A stretch of DNA of 64,000 nt from Burkholderiales bacterium (GCA_016191525.1 JACPOK010000014.1:1-64000), one strand, 5' to 3'. Counted from the first letter of the stretch, positions 8,718 to 18,077 are shown. Notes: generated by a model not told the origin, from the letters alone. A program made the numbers and translations.

Positions 8718-9428
8718 CTATGGATTCGCGTCGGGCAGGTCGGGATCGAATCGATATCCCATGCCGTAGACCGAGGTGATGGCCGAGCCTTCGGCTCGCA
8801 CCTTGCCGATCTTGCGGCGCAGGTTCTTGATGTGGCTGTCAACGGCGCGGTCGGTCGTGTCCCGAAACCCGTCGTAAACGCTTTCCAGCAACGCGTTGCG
8901 CGAGAACACATGGCCGGGCCGGGACAGCAGTTTCTTGAGCAGGCGGAACTCCAGCGGCGTGAGCGGCAGCCAGTGGTCCTGCCAGGCGACGCGCTGCGCG
9001 CTGTCATCCACCCGGAAGCCATGCGTCGCGCCCCCGGTCTGCAGCCGCCCCTCCGCGCGGCGCAGCAGGGCCTGGATGCGCGCCACCACCTCGCGCGGGC
9101 TGAAGGGCTTGCAGACATAGTCATCGGCGCCCACTTCCAGCCCGATCAGCCGGTCGATCTCGTCCACCCGCGCCGTGACCATGATGATGGGCACAGAGGA
9201 AAACGCCCGCACTTCGCGGCAGACTTCCACCCCGTCCAGCCCGGGCAGCATGATGTCCAGCAGCACCAGCGAAGGTTCCATGCGGCGTATCTCCGGCGCG
9301 ACCTGCAGCCCGTTGGCCAGCAGAAGCGTGGCAAAGCCATGGGCCTTCAGGTAGTTGTCCAGCATGTCCGCGATGCGCGGGTCGTCCTCGACGACCAGGA
9401 TGCGGCGCTGCGGCGGTGCGGGCGTCAT
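8718..9428 (-). CDS. baeR: OmpR-family response regulator, BaeR-like
   Basis: 236 residues. Receiver domain: ILVVEDDPRIADML with the acidic pair, SLVLLDIMLPGLDG with the phospho-acceptor Asp, VTARVDEIDRLIGLEVGADDY and the conserved Lys in CKPFSPREVVARI. The C-terminal winged helix shows LTPLEFRLLKKLLSRPG, VDSHIKNLRRKI and VYGMGYRFD. The EIDRLIGLEVGADDYVCKPFSPREVVAR stretch closely resembles BaeR of enterobacteria. Its ATG overlaps the kinase stop in an ATGA junction (9425-9428), so the pair is translationally coupled. BaeR governs envelope stress and efflux in E. coli; here no efflux genes are adjacent, and the peroxidase lipoprotein gene is the nearest candidate target. Confidence 0.85.
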   Translation of the reverse strand: MTPAPPQRRILVVEDDPRIADMLDNYLKAHGFATLLLANGLQVAPEIRRMEPSLVLLDIMLPGLDGVEVCREVRAFSSVPIIMVTARVDEIDRLIGLEVGADDYVCKPFSPREVVARIQALLRRAEGRLQTGGATHGFRVDDSAQRVAWQDHWLPLTPLEFRLLKKLLSRPGHVFSRNALLESVYDGFRDTTDRAVDSHIKNLRRKIGKVRAEGSAITSVYGMGYRFDPDLPDANP

Positions 9429-10924
9429 CCGCGCCCCGCGGGATTCAGCGGCAGCCGCGCCATCACGCCCATGCCGCCCAGCGGCGAGGTGAAGGCGCGG
9501 ATATGCCCGCCGTGGGCCTGCACGATGGCCCGGCAGATCGCCAGGCCCAGCCCGCTGCCGCCGCTGCCACCGGCGGCGCGCCGCTGGCGCGCCGAGTCGG
9601 CCCGGAACAGCGGCTCGAACACCTGTTCCAGCTGCGCGGCGGGCACGCCCGGCGGCGTGTCTTCCACGCGCAGCTCCATCACGCCGCCCTGGCAGGCCCA
9701 TTCCAGCCGCACCCGCCCCGGCGCCACCGTGTAGCGCAGGCTGTTCTCCAGCAGGTTGGTGACGAGCTGGTCGATGCGGCCGAAATCCCAGTGCGCCTGC
9801 ACGGGCGGGCCGGCTTCCACTTCCAGCACCAGGCCCACCCGCTCGGCGCGCGGCAGGAAACGCTGCGCGGTGCGCGACAGGGCGCCCGAGGCGTCGCCGT
9901 CGCTGAATTCGCAGGGCAAGGCGCCCAGGTCGGCCATCGACAGCGTGTGAAGGTCGTTGACCAGGCGCACCAGGTGCAGCACCTCGTCACGCAGGTTGGC
10001 CACCAGCGCGGGGCTGGCCTCGCGGGCACCGTCCTGCACCGACTCCAGCTCGCCCAGCAGCACCGACAGCGGCGTGCGCAGCTCGTGCGAGATCTGCGCC
10101 AGCCAGTTGCGCCGCGCGCCTTCCAGCGTCTTGAGCGAGGCGGCCATGCGGTTGACGTCGGCGATCAGTTCGGCCATCTCGACCGAGCCCGATTCGGGCA
10201 CCACGATGCCGAGCTCGCCCGCTGCGATGCGGCGCGTGGCCGCCTGCACCTGGCGCAAAGGCAGGCCGAGCCGCCTCGCTCCGAACCAGGCGGCCAGCAG
10301 CGCCAGTGCCAGCGTGATCGCCACGGCGAACGCCAGGCCGCTGTACTGGCGGCTGAGGAAACGTGCGTCCACGCCCTGGGCCTCGGTGCTGGGCAGCATG
10401 CGCACATAGGCCACCACGGCGCCGGCGGCGCGCACCGGCTCTTCCAGCAGGGCGCGCCCGTCCGGGAACGTCGGCCCACCGATGCGAACGCGGTGCGCAT
10501 CGACCACCTGGATGCGCTGGGCCAGGCCGTCGGGTGAGCCCCGGCCGGCCTGGGGCCCGCCTCCATCGCGCTGCGGCGGCGGCGGGAATGGGCGCTCGGT
10601 CGGGGGCGGATCCAGCGGTCCGCGCCCCTGGGGCGGCGGCCGCCAGCCGGGCGGCGGCGCCAGCCCTTCGCGATGGAGAAACTCGTCCATCAGGTCCTTC
10701 ATGCGAACCTGCACGCCCCCTGAGGCGGTGAGCAATCCATCCAGCCCAGCGCGGTCGGCCACCACCTGCGCGAAGCGTTCCAGCTGCTGCTGGTCGCGGC
10801 TGCGCAGGTAGTCGGAAAAACCGGTCTTGAGGTTCCACGCCACCAGCCCGCCCACGGCCGCGACGGCCAGCAGCACGGCGGCGGCCAGCAGCAGCGAGAG
10901 TTGGTGAACGATGCGAAGACGCAT
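9425..10924 (-). CDS. baeS: Membrane sensor histidine kinase, BaeS-like
   Basis: 499 residues. First membrane segment at about 9-30 (LLLAAAVLLAVAAVGGLVAW); periplasmic sensor region with an unusual proline-rich stretch of runs of Pro and Arg at about 90-120; second membrane segment near residue 205 (FAVAITLALALLAAWFGA); HAMP; H-box QISHELRTPLSVLL; N-box NLLENSLRYTV; G-boxes GSGLGLAICRAIVQAHGG. It autophosphorylates on His and should phosphorylate the coupled BaeR-like regulator. The proline-rich periplasmic insert is not typical of E. coli BaeS and may alter sensing. The paired order kinase-regulator is here kinase first. Confidence 0.88.
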   Translation of the reverse strand: MRLRIVHQLSLLLAAAVLLAVAAVGGLVAWNLKTGFSDYLRSRDQQQLERFAQVVADRAGLDGLLTASGGVQVRMKDLMDEFLHREGLAPPPGWRPPPQGRGPLDPPPTERPFPPPPQRDGGGPQAGRGSPDGLAQRIQVVDAHRVRIGGPTFPDGRALLEEPVRAAGAVVAYVRMLPSTEAQGVDARFLSRQYSGLAFAVAITLALALLAAWFGARRLGLPLRQVQAATRRIAAGELGIVVPESGSVEMAELIADVNRMAASLKTLEGARRNWLAQISHELRTPLSVLLGELESVQDGAREASPALVANLRDEVLHLVRLVNDLHTLSMADLGALPCEFSDGDASGALSRTAQRFLPRAERVGLVLEVEAGPPVQAHWDFGRIDQLVTNLLENSLRYTVAPGRVRLEWACQGGVMELRVEDTPPGVPAAQLEQVFEPLFRADSARQRRAAGGSGGSGLGLAICRAIVQAHGGHIRAFTSPLGGMGVMARLPLNPAGRG

Positions 10925-11003
10925 GAAGAAAGATGGAGCCCCTTGAACTCATCCTAGGGCATGAAAGGCCGCAATTGTGGCGGCGCCCTCCACAAAGCAC
11001 AAA

Positions 11004-11019
11004 GCCCGCCGGAGCGGGC
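11004..11019 (-). terminator. Intrinsic terminator after phaB
   Basis: A perfect stem GCCCGC/GCGGGC with a 4-nt loop. On the minus strand it is followed by TTTGTGCTTTG, 25 bp past the phaB stop. The U tract is interrupted, so efficiency may be moderate. Confidence 0.65.
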
Positions 11020-11043
11020 CTTGCGCGCGGCGGGGCCTGGCCC

Positions 11044-11781
11044 TTACCCCATGTGCAGGCCGCCATTGACGGAGAAGTCAGCCCCGGTGGCGTAACCGCC
11101 CTCTTCCGAAGCCAGCCACGCGATGATGGAGGCGATTTCCTCCGGCTGGCCCAGGCGCTTCACGGGGATGGTGGCAACGATCTTGTCCAGCACGTCCTGG
11201 CGGATGGCCTTGACCATGTCGGTGCCGATGTAGCCCGGGCTCACGGTGTTGACGGTAACGCCCTTGTTGGCGAGCTCCTGCGCCAGCGCCATGCTGAAGC
11301 CGTGCATGCCGGCCTTGGCGGCCGAGTAGTTGGTCTGGCCGGCCTGGCCCTTTTCACCGTTGACCGACGAAATGTTGATGATGCGGCCCCAGCCCTTTTC
11401 GACCATGTCGCTCACCACCTGCTTGGTGACGTTGAACATGGAGTTTAGATTCGTCTCGATCACGGCGTCCCAGTCCTCGCGGCTCATTTTCAGGAACATG
11501 CGGTCGCGGGTGATGCCGGCGTTGTTGACCAGCACGTCGATGGCGCCATGCTCGGACTTGGCCTTGGCGAAGGCATCCACCGTGGAGTCCCAGGCGCCGA
11601 CATTGCCGACGGAGGCGTAGAACGTATAGCCCAGGGCCTTCTGTTCGCCAAGCCACTTGGCGTGGTCCCGAGTGGGGCCGCAACCGGCGATGACCTTGAA
11701 GCCCTCCTTGTGCATGCGCTGGCAGATGGCGGTGCCGATGCCGCCCATGCCACCGGTGATGTAGGCGATTTTCTGGCTCAT
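11044..11781 (-). CDS. phaB: Acetoacetyl-CoA reductase
   Basis: 245 residues, matching PhaB. Short-chain dehydrogenase features: ITGGMGGIGTAICQR (NADPH-binding), VLVNNAGITRD, IINISSVNGEKGQAGQTNYSAAKAG with the Ser-Tyr-Lys triad, and VSPGYIGTDMV. CGPTRDHAKW after the first strands is characteristic of acetoacetyl-CoA reductases. It reduces acetoacetyl-CoA to (R)-3-hydroxybutyryl-CoA, the PHB monomer. The start at 11781 is chosen because AGGAAGGA lies upstream; a longer frame beginning at 11934 would add a non-conserved leader. It lies apart from phaCA, with a 5-kb transporter operon in between, and is followed by a terminator. Confidence 0.95.
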   Translation of the reverse strand: MSQKIAYITGGMGGIGTAICQRMHKEGFKVIAGCGPTRDHAKWLGEQKALGYTFYASVGNVGAWDSTVDAFAKAKSEHGAIDVLVNNAGITRDRMFLKMSREDWDAVIETNLNSMFNVTKQVVSDMVEKGWGRIINISSVNGEKGQAGQTNYSAAKAGMHGFSMALAQELANKGVTVNTVSPGYIGTDMVKAIRQDVLDKIVATIPVKRLGQPEEIASIIAWLASEEGGYATGADFSVNGGLHMG

Positions 11782-11924
11782 TCGTGTCCTTCCTGGCCCC
11801 GTGAAAAGTGGGGCGAACGCTGGCACTGTACCTCTAAATGATGCACGTCCTGCTGTGGAAAACACTGAAGCAATTGGGGCTGGCACTACGCGCAAACGCC
11901 GCGATGCGTTCCTATACTGAACGG

Positions 11925-12938
11925 ATGTCATCAATTCAACTTGTTGACGTGGCGAAGCGATGGGAAAACACCACCGCCCTGGAGGGGATCCAACTGAGCA
12001 TCGAACCCGGCAGCTTCTGTGTGCTGCTGGGCCCGTCGGGCTGCGGAAAATCCACCACGCTGCGCATCATCGCCGGGCTGGAAACAGCCTCCAGCGGCCG
12101 GGTCCTCATCGACGGCCGCGACGTGACCCACCTGCCGCCCGCCCAGCGCGGGGTGGCCATGGTGTTCCAGAACTACGCGCTGTTCCCGCACCTGAGCGTG
12201 GCCGACAACATCACCTTCGGCCTGTCGGTGCGCAAGACACCGGCGGCCGAGATGGCCCGCCGGCTGGCCGAGACGGCGGAACTGCTGGGCCTCACCGCGC
12301 TGCTGGAGCGCAAGCCCTCGCAGCTTTCGGGCGGCCAGCAGCAGCGCGTGGCCCTGGGGCGGGCGCTCGTGGCGCAGGCCCGGGTGTGCCTGATGGACGA
12401 GCCGCTTTCCAACCTGGACGCGCAGCTGCGCCAGGAGATGCGCACTGAGCTGCGCGAATTGCAGCAGCGGCTGGGCCTGACGGTGGTGTACGTCACCCAC
12501 GACCAGGCCGAAGCAATGAGCATGGCCGACCAGGTGGTGCTGCTCAACCGCGGGCGCATCGAGCAATCGGCCACGCCGCGCAGCCTGTATGCGAAACCGG
12601 CAACGACTTTTGCCGCCAGTTTCATCGGCACGCCGTCGATGAACCTGTTGCGGCTGGACGCGGGCCGCATCGCAGGCAGCCAGGTCAGTGCCGGGCGCGA
12701 GGCGCACTGGATGGGGGTGAGGCCCGAATCGGTGGCGCTGGGCGGCGAAGTGCCGGCCACCGTGCGCAGCATCGAATACCTGGGCGCCGACCTGATCCTG
12801 CACTGCGCCGTGGGCAGCGAAACCATCACCGTGCGCACCGGCGGCCAGAACGAGCTGGCCGCGGGAAGCAACGTCATGCTGGCCTGGCCCGAGGCCGCCA
12901 TGCACCACTTCGATTCACAGGGACAGCGCGTCCCGTAA
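11925..12938 (+). CDS. ugpC: ABC transporter ATPase, UgpC/MalK type
   Basis: 337 residues from the ATG at 11925. Walker A LLGPSGCGKSTTLR (about residue 36), Q-loop VFQNYALFPHL, signature LSGGQQQRVALGRAL, Walker B VCLMDEPLSNLD, switch His VTHDQAEAM. The C-terminal part (SFIGTPSMNLL, MGVRPESV) is the TOBE/MOP-like regulatory domain, slightly short compared with UgpC of E. coli. It energises import through the two permeases downstream. First gene of the operon ATPase, binding protein, two permeases, phosphodiesterase. Glycerol-3-phosphate or a glycerophosphodiester is the likely cargo, judged from the operon; a sugar remains possible. Confidence 0.85.
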   Translation: MSSIQLVDVAKRWENTTALEGIQLSIEPGSFCVLLGPSGCGKSTTLRIIAGLETASSGRVLIDGRDVTHLPPAQRGVAMVFQNYALFPHLSVADNITFGLSVRKTPAAEMARRLAETAELLGLTALLERKPSQLSGGQQQRVALGRALVAQARVCLMDEPLSNLDAQLRQEMRTELRELQQRLGLTVVYVTHDQAEAMSMADQVVLLNRGRIEQSATPRSLYAKPATTFAASFIGTPSMNLLRLDAGRIAGSQVSAGREAHWMGVRPESVALGGEVPATVRSIEYLGADLILHCAVGSETITVRTGGQNELAAGSNVMLAWPEAAMHHFDSQGQRVP

Positions 12939-12967
12939 CACCCAAAACCAACGAGGAGACAACACTC

Positions 12968-14254
12968 ATGCAACGCAAGACCTTCAACCGCTTCGCCGTC
13001 GCCGCCGGCGCCGCCCTGGCCATGGGCTGGGGCAGCGCCCAGGCGCAGGCCGCCACCGAGTTCTCTTTTTTCTATCCGGTGGCCGTGGGCGGCCCGATAG
13101 CCAAGTTCATCGACGGCATGGCCGCCGATTTCATGAAGGCCAACCCCGGCATCAAGGTCACGCCGATCTACGCGGGCACCTACCAGGAAACCATCGTCAA
13201 GGCGCTGACCGCGCACAAGTCGGGCACGCCACCGGTCACCTCGGTGCTGCTGTCCACCGACATGTTCACCCTGATCGACGAAGACGCCATCGTTCCCATC
13301 GACACCTTCATCAAGACCGCCGACGACAAGGCCTGGCTGAACGGCTTCTACAAGGCCTTCATGGCCAACAGCCAGACCGGCGGCAAGACCTGGGGCATCC
13401 CGTTCCAGCGCTCCACCGTGGTCATGTACTACAACAAGGAACTGCTCAAGGAAGCCGGTGTCGCCAACCCGCCGTCCAACTGGGCCGAGCTGAAGGACGC
13501 GGCCACCAAACTGACCAAGAAGGACGCTTCGGGCAAGGTCACGCAGTGGGGCGTGCAGATCCCCTCCAGCGGCTTTCCGTACTGGCTGTTCCAGATCCTG
13601 ACCACGCCAAACGACGCGATCCTGGCCAATGAAGCGGGCAACGCGGTGAAGTTCGACGACCCCAAGGTCGTCGAGGCGCTGCAGTACTGGGTGGACCTGG
13701 GCAAGGCCGGCGTGCACCCGCCCGGCGTCGTGGAATGGGGCACCACACCCAAGGACTTCTTCGAGAAGAAGGTGGCGATCATGTTCACCACCACGGGCAA
13801 CCTGACCAACGTGAAGGCCAACGCCAAGTTCGATTTCGGCGTGGGCATGGTCCCGGGCAACAAGCGCAAGGGCTCGCCCACCGGCGGCGGCAACTTCTAC
13901 ATTTTCAAGAAGGCCACGCCGGCGCAGCAGGAAGCCTCCTTCAAGTTCATCAAGTGGATCACCCAGCCCGAGCGCGCGGCGCTCTGGAGCATGGAGACGG
14001 GTTACGCCGGCACCTCCGAGGCGGCCTATGCCACCGATGCCCTGCGCAAATACGGCCGTGACTTTCCCGCCGCGCTGGTGGCCAAGGACCAGTTGCCCGT
14101 GTCCGTGGCGGAGTTCTCCACCCACGACAACCAGCGTGTGACCAAGGCGCTCAATGACGGCCTGCAGGCCGCATTGACGGGCACCAAGACGCCGAAGCAG
14201 GCGATGGAAGACGCACAGAAGGAGGCCGACCGCCTCCTGCGCTCTTACAAATGA
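12968..14254 (+). CDS. ugpB: Extracellular solute-binding protein, UgpB-like
   Basis: 428 residues with a Sec signal ending near AQAQA (about residue 28). The mature part fits family 1 binding proteins: TEFSFFYPVAVGGPIAKFID, ADFMKANPGIKVTPIYAGTY, WGIPFQRSTVVMYYNKELL, and MFTTTGNLTNV. The close match of the start and of the PFQRSTVVMYYNK segment to UgpB supports glycerol-3-phosphate or glycerophosphocholine as ligand. An AGGAG site precedes the ATG. It lies 29 bp after the ATPase gene and 79 bp before the first permease; the longer gap holds a dispersed repeat. Confidence 0.85.
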   Translation: MQRKTFNRFAVAAGAALAMGWGSAQAQAATEFSFFYPVAVGGPIAKFIDGMAADFMKANPGIKVTPIYAGTYQETIVKALTAHKSGTPPVTSVLLSTDMFTLIDEDAIVPIDTFIKTADDKAWLNGFYKAFMANSQTGGKTWGIPFQRSTVVMYYNKELLKEAGVANPPSNWAELKDAATKLTKKDASGKVTQWGVQIPSSGFPYWLFQILTTPNDAILANEAGNAVKFDDPKVVEALQYWVDLGKAGVHPPGVVEWGTTPKDFFEKKVAIMFTTTGNLTNVKANAKFDFGVGMVPGNKRKGSPTGGGNFYIFKKATPAQQEASFKFIKWITQPERAALWSMETGYAGTSEAAYATDALRKYGRDFPAALVAKDQLPVSVAEFSTHDNQRVTKALNDGLQAALTGTKTPKQAMEDAQKEADRLLRSYK

Positions 14255-14255
14255 C

Positions 14256-14333
14256 CCCCACGCTTGTCACTGCGTGTACTGCGCTGCCCGCCGGGGGGGC
14301 CCAGTCGCCTTGGGGCGGCCCGGCGGCGACTGA
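14256..14333. repeat. Candidate comamonad intergenic repeat between binding protein and permease genes
   Basis: A 78-bp GC-rich spacer whose core (CTTGTCACTGCGTGTACTGC, then CTGCCCGCCGGGGGGGCCCA and CTTGGGGCGGCCCGGCGG) resembles short elements dispersed in Comamonadaceae genomes. The two GC-rich halves are roughly complementary and could fold. It interrupts otherwise tight operon spacing. The identification is from memory of the pattern and only one copy is in this window. Confidence 0.4.
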
Positions 14334-15224
14334 GTGACGCGCTCCGGCAGCCATCAGAGCCACGCGGCCATCCACGCGTGGCTGCTGCTTTTGCCGGCAT
14401 TGGTGCTGCTGGTGGCGTTCACCCACTGGCCCACCGTCTCGACGCTGATCGACAGCTTCTACTCCACACCCAAGGGCAGCCGCCCCGGCGTGTGGGTGGG
14501 CCTGGAGAACTACCAGGCGATGGCCGAGGACCCGGTGTTCTGGAAAGCGGTGAAGAACAACCTGTGGTTCGCCGGCGCCACCATTCCGCTGTCGATCGGC
14601 CTGGCGCTGGTGATGGCGCTGTGGGTCAACGAGCGCATTGCCGGCCGCGCCTTCCTGCGGATGGCCTATTTCACGCCCACCGTGCTGCCGATGATTGCGG
14701 TAGCCAACATCTGGCTGTTTTTCTACACGCCGCAATACGGCCTGCTGGAGCAGATCACCGGCGCGCTGGGCCTGCCTTCCCACAACTGGCTGGGCGACCA
14801 GCGCACCGCGCTGGCCTGCATCACGCTGGTGGCGGTGTGGAAGGAAGCCGGTTTCTTCATGATCTTTTACCTGGCAGCGCTGCAGACGCTGAACCCTTCG
14901 CTGCGCGAAGCGGCCGCCATCGAAGGCGCATCGCGCTGGTATTTCTTCCGCCGGGTGCAGTGGCCGCTGCTCATGCCGACCACGCTGTTCGTGCTGATCA
15001 ACGCGGTGATCAATGGCTTTCGCATGGTGGACCATGTGTTCGTGCTGACGCGCGGCGGGCCGGACAATGCGTCCACCCTGCTCCTGTACCACCTGTACGA
15101 GGTGGGCTTCAAGTTCTGGGATACGGCCTATGCCTCAGCCATCACGGTGGTGCTGGTGGCTGTGCTGGCCAGCGTGGCGCTGTTCCAGTTCTTCGTGCTG
15201 GACAAGCGGGTGCACTACAAATGA
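14334..15224 (+). CDS. ugpA: ABC transporter permease, UgpA-like
   Basis: 296 residues from a GTG at 14334, which directly follows the repeat element. Six hydrophobic segments can be followed, the first being AWLLLLPALVLLVAFTHWP. The EAA loop that contacts the ATPase is clear: REAAAIEGASRWYFFRRVQW. It belongs to the MalF/UgpA family of inner-membrane permeases. Its stop overlaps the ATG of the second permease gene (ATGA, 15221-15224). The ribosome site is weak, which fits the odd upstream spacer. Confidence 0.85.
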   Translation: MTRSGSHQSHAAIHAWLLLLPALVLLVAFTHWPTVSTLIDSFYSTPKGSRPGVWVGLENYQAMAEDPVFWKAVKNNLWFAGATIPLSIGLALVMALWVNERIAGRAFLRMAYFTPTVLPMIAVANIWLFFYTPQYGLLEQITGALGLPSHNWLGDQRTALACITLVAVWKEAGFFMIFYLAALQTLNPSLREAAAIEGASRWYFFRRVQWPLLMPTTLFVLINAVINGFRMVDHVFVLTRGGPDNASTLLLYHLYEVGFKFWDTAYASAITVVLVAVLASVALFQFFVLDKRVHYK

Positions 15225-16069
15225 GCGCGGCACCGCAGGCTGCGCGCGCGCAGCGCCTCGTCTACAACGACCCCGGCTGGCTGGACACGGTGGCGGCCTG
15301 GGTGCTCGCACTGCTGTGGATCCTGCCCCTGGTGTACGCGGTGTGGACGGCCTTCCATCCCACCGAGTACTCGACGCGCTTCGCGCTGTTCGCGCCGCTC
15401 ACGCTGGACAATTTCCGCCGCGCCTGGGAGGCGGCGCCGTTCGCGCGCTACTTCCTCAATACCGCCATGCTGGTCGCCATGATCCTGGCGGTGCAGCTGG
15501 TGCTGGCCACCCTGGCCGCGTATGCCTTCGCGCGCTACGAGTTCCGCGGCAAGAACGTGGCTTTTGCGCTGGTGCTGGTGCAGCTGATGATCATGCCGGA
15601 CATCCTGCTGGTGGAAAACTACAAGACCATGGCGCAGCTGGGCCTGGTCGATACGCTGGTGGCCATCGGCCTGCCCTATTTCGCCTCGGCCTTTGCGATC
15701 TTCCTGCTGCGCCAGACTTTCCTGGGCATCCCGAAAGAGCTGGATGAGGCGGCCCGGGTTGAAGGCGCCACCGCCATGCAGATCCTCTGGCGCGTCTATG
15801 TGCCGCTGGCCCGGCCGGTGTACACGGCGTTCGCGCTGGTCTCCGTCAGCTTCCACTGGAACAACTTCCTGTGGCCGCTGATCATCACCAACAGCGTGAA
15901 GGCGCGGCCGCTCACCGTGGGGCTGCAGGTGTTTTCGTCGGTGGACCAGGGGGTGGACTGGTCCATCATCACCGCAGCGACGCTGATGACCTCGGCACCG
16001 CTGCTGATTGGGTTCCTTTTGTTCCAGCGGCAGTTCGTGCAGAGCTTCATGCGGGCGGGCATCAAGTGA
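15221..16069 (+). CDS. ugpE: ABC transporter permease, UgpE-like
   Basis: 282 residues. The first membrane span is VAAWVLALLWILPLVYAVWT; others include MLVAMILAVQLVLATLAAYAF and VAIGLPYFASAFAIFLLRQ. The EAA motif DEAARVEGATAMQILWRVYV marks a MalG/UgpE-type inner-membrane permease that pairs with the upstream permease. The start overlaps that gene (ATGA) and its own stop overlaps the next start (GTGA, 16066-16069), so three genes are translationally chained. Confidence 0.85.
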   Translation: MSAAPQAARAQRLVYNDPGWLDTVAAWVLALLWILPLVYAVWTAFHPTEYSTRFALFAPLTLDNFRRAWEAAPFARYFLNTAMLVAMILAVQLVLATLAAYAFARYEFRGKNVAFALVLVQLMIMPDILLVENYKTMAQLGLVDTLVAIGLPYFASAFAIFLLRQTFLGIPKELDEAARVEGATAMQILWRVYVPLARPVYTAFALVSVSFHWNNFLWPLIITNSVKARPLTVGLQVFSSVDQGVDWSIITAATLMTSAPLLIGFLLFQRQFVQSFMRAGIK

Positions 16070-16893
16070 AGCTGGTCACCTGGAACACGCAATGGTGCTG
16101 CGGCAACGACGGCATCGTCAGCCCGCGGCGCATCGTCGACGGCGCCCGTGCGCTGGCGGATTTCGACGTCCTCTGCCTGCAGGAAATCGCCGTCAACTAC
16201 CCACGGCTGCTGGGCAACGCGGGCCACGACCAGGTGGCGCTGCTGGGCGCCCTGCTGCCCGGCTTCCAGCTGTTCTTCGGCGCCGCCGTCGATGAATTTA
16301 CGGCCGAAGGCCGCCAGCGCTTCGGCAACCTGGTCGCAACGCGCCTGCCGGTGCTGCAGGTGCAGCATCACGCGCTGCCCTATCCGGCCGATGCCGGGGT
16401 GCGCAGCATGCCGCGCATGTGTTCAGTGGTGACGGTTGCCGATCCGGCGCTGGGCCCGGTGCGGGTGATGACCACGCACCTGGAGTTTTATTCCAGGGCC
16501 CAGCGCATGGCCCAGGCTTGCGCGCTGCGTGACCTGCACCTTGCGGCCTGCGAACAGGCCGATGCACCGCCCCTGCCCAGCGGCGATGGCTCGCCGTTCC
16601 AGTCCAAGGCCCACACCGCCAACGCCATTCTGTGCGGCGACTTCAACCTGGCGCCCACGGACCCGGAGTACCCCGTGCTGCAGGAACGTTTCGTTGACGC
16701 ATGGCACGCGGTGCACGGCGACGCGCCCCACACGCCCACCTTCCACGTGCACAACCACACCTACAGCCCGGTGCCCGCGGCGTGCGATTTCGTCTTCGTG
16801 AGCGACGGCCTGAAGCACAAGGTAAAAAGCCTGCGCATCGACAGCGATACGCAGGCTTCGGACCACCAGCCGGTGGCCGTGGAGATCGGCTAA
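16066..16893 (+). CDS. Endonuclease/exonuclease/phosphatase-superfamily hydrolase (likely phosphodiesterase of the Ugp operon)
   Basis: 275 residues from the GTG at 16066. Superfamily signatures: KLVTWNTQWCC, DVLCLQEIAVN (metal-binding Glu), TTHLEFYS, LCGDFNLAPTD and ASDHQPVAVEI (catalytic Asp-His). The enzyme hydrolyses phosphoester bonds with Mg2+. It has no signal peptide, so it is cytoplasmic. E. coli places the phosphodiesterase UgpQ, of a different fold, at this spot in its ugp operon, so this protein may do the same job on imported glycerophosphodiesters. That functional analogy is inference. It ends 5 bp before the convergent phaA gene. Confidence 0.8.
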   Translation: MKLVTWNTQWCCGNDGIVSPRRIVDGARALADFDVLCLQEIAVNYPRLLGNAGHDQVALLGALLPGFQLFFGAAVDEFTAEGRQRFGNLVATRLPVLQVQHHALPYPADAGVRSMPRMCSVVTVADPALGPVRVMTTHLEFYSRAQRMAQACALRDLHLAACEQADAPPLPSGDGSPFQSKAHTANAILCGDFNLAPTDPEYPVLQERFVDAWHAVHGDAPHTPTFHVHNHTYSPVPAACDFVFVSDGLKHKVKSLRIDSDTQASDHQPVAVEIG

Positions 16894-16898
16894 GCGTC

Positions 16899-18077
16899 TT
16901 AGCGTTCCACGGCGAGCGACACGCCCATGCCGCCGCCGATGCACAGCGCGGCTACACCCTTCTTGGCTTCGCGGCGCTGCATTTCGTGCAGCAGCGTCAC
17001 CAGGATGCGGGCGCCGGAGGCGCCGATGGGGTGGCCGATGGCGATGGCGCCGCCGTTCACGTTAACCTTGGCGGCATCGATGCCCAGTTCCTTGTTCACT
17101 GCGCAGGCCTGCGCGGCGAAGGCTTCATTCAACTCAAAAAGGTCCACGTCGGAGGCCTTCCAGCCCGCGCGCTCCAGCGCCTTCTTCGTAGCGGACACCG
17201 GGCCCATGCCCATGGTGGCCGGGTCCAGCCCGGTGGTGCCGAACGCCTTGATGTGCGCCAGCGGCGTGAGGCCCAGTTCCTTGGCCTTCTTCGCGCTCAT
17301 CAGCACCAGCGCGGCGGCGCCGTCGTTCAGGCCGGAGGCATTGCCGGCCGTCACGCTGCCGGCCTTGTCGAAGGCGGGGCGCAGCCCGGCCAGCGCTTCG
17401 GCGCTGGTTTTCTTATTGATGAACTCGTCGCTGTTGAAGACGACGGGATCGCCCTTGCGCTGCGGAATGCTCACGTCGACGATTTCGCCCTTGAACCTGC
17501 CGGCGTCCTGCGCGGCGGAGGCCTTCTGCTGGCTGCCCAGCGCCAGCTTGTCCTGCGCGTCGCGGCTGATGTCGTGGGCCTTGGCCACGTTCTCCGCCGT
17601 CACGCCCATGTGGTACTGGTTGTAGACGTCCCACAGGCCGTCCACGATCATGGTGTCCTGCATCTTCCAGTCGCCCATGCGCTGGCCGTCGCGCGAGCCC
17701 ATCAGCACGTGGGGGGCGGCGCTCATGTTTTCCTGGCCGCCGGCCACCACGATCTCGCTGTCGCCCCAGGCGATGGATTGGGCGGCCAGCATCACGGCCT
17801 TCAGGCCGGAGCCGCAGACGGCGTTGATGGTCAGCGCCGGCACTTCCTTCGGCAGCCCGGCCTTCAGCGAAGCCTGGCGTGCCGGGTTCTGGCCGGCGCC
17901 CGCGGCCAGAACCTGGCCCATGATCACCTCACCGACCATGGCCGGATCGACCTTGGCGCGCGCCAGCGCTTCCTTGATGACGATGGCGCCCAGCTCGGTG
18001 GCGGGGATCTTGGCGAGCGAGCCGCCGAACTTGCCGACTGCCGTGCGGACGGCTGAAACGATGACGATGTCTTCCAT
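16899..18077 (-). CDS. phaA: Acetyl-CoA C-acetyltransferase
   Basis: 392 residues, the normal thiolase length. [17 protein letters not shown] starts it; [14 protein letters not shown] holds the acyl-accepting Cys (near 88); [17 protein letters not shown] holds the catalytic His; [10 protein letters not shown] holds the second Cys. It condenses two acetyl-CoA to acetoacetyl-CoA, the first PHB step. It lies 26 bp downstream of phaC on the same strand, forming phaCA. The start at 18077 is set by GGAGAGACACC upstream. Confidence 0.95.
   Translation of the reverse strand: MEDIVIVSAVRTAVGKFGGSLAKIPATELGAIVIKEALARAKVDPAMVGEVIMGQVLAAGAGQNPARQASLKAGLPKEVPALTINAVCGSGLKAVMLAAQSIAWGDSEIVVAGGQENMSAAPHVLMGSRDGQRMGDWKMQDTMIVDGLWDVYNQYHMGVTAENVAKAHDISRDAQDKLALGSQQKASAAQDAGRFKGEIVDVSIPQRKGDPVVFNSDEFINKKTSAEALAGLRPAFDKAGSVTAGNASGLNDGAAALVLMSAKKAKELGLTPLAHIKAFGTTGLDPATMGMGPVSATKKALERAGWKASDVDLFELNEAFAAQACAVNKELGIDAAKVNVNGGAIAIGHPIGASGARILVTLLHEMQRREAKKGVAALCIGGGMGVSLAVER

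Noticed and set aside
11782..11934. N-terminal extension of phaB up to 11934
   Set aside because: The added residues are not conserved and the strong ribosome site lies before 11781. The extension would also overlap the divergent ATPase gene start.
12173..14125. A 650-codon minus-strand frame across the ABC ATPase and binding-protein genes
   Set aside because: It runs through two clearly coding plus-strand genes, has no recognisable domain and begins in the middle of another gene.
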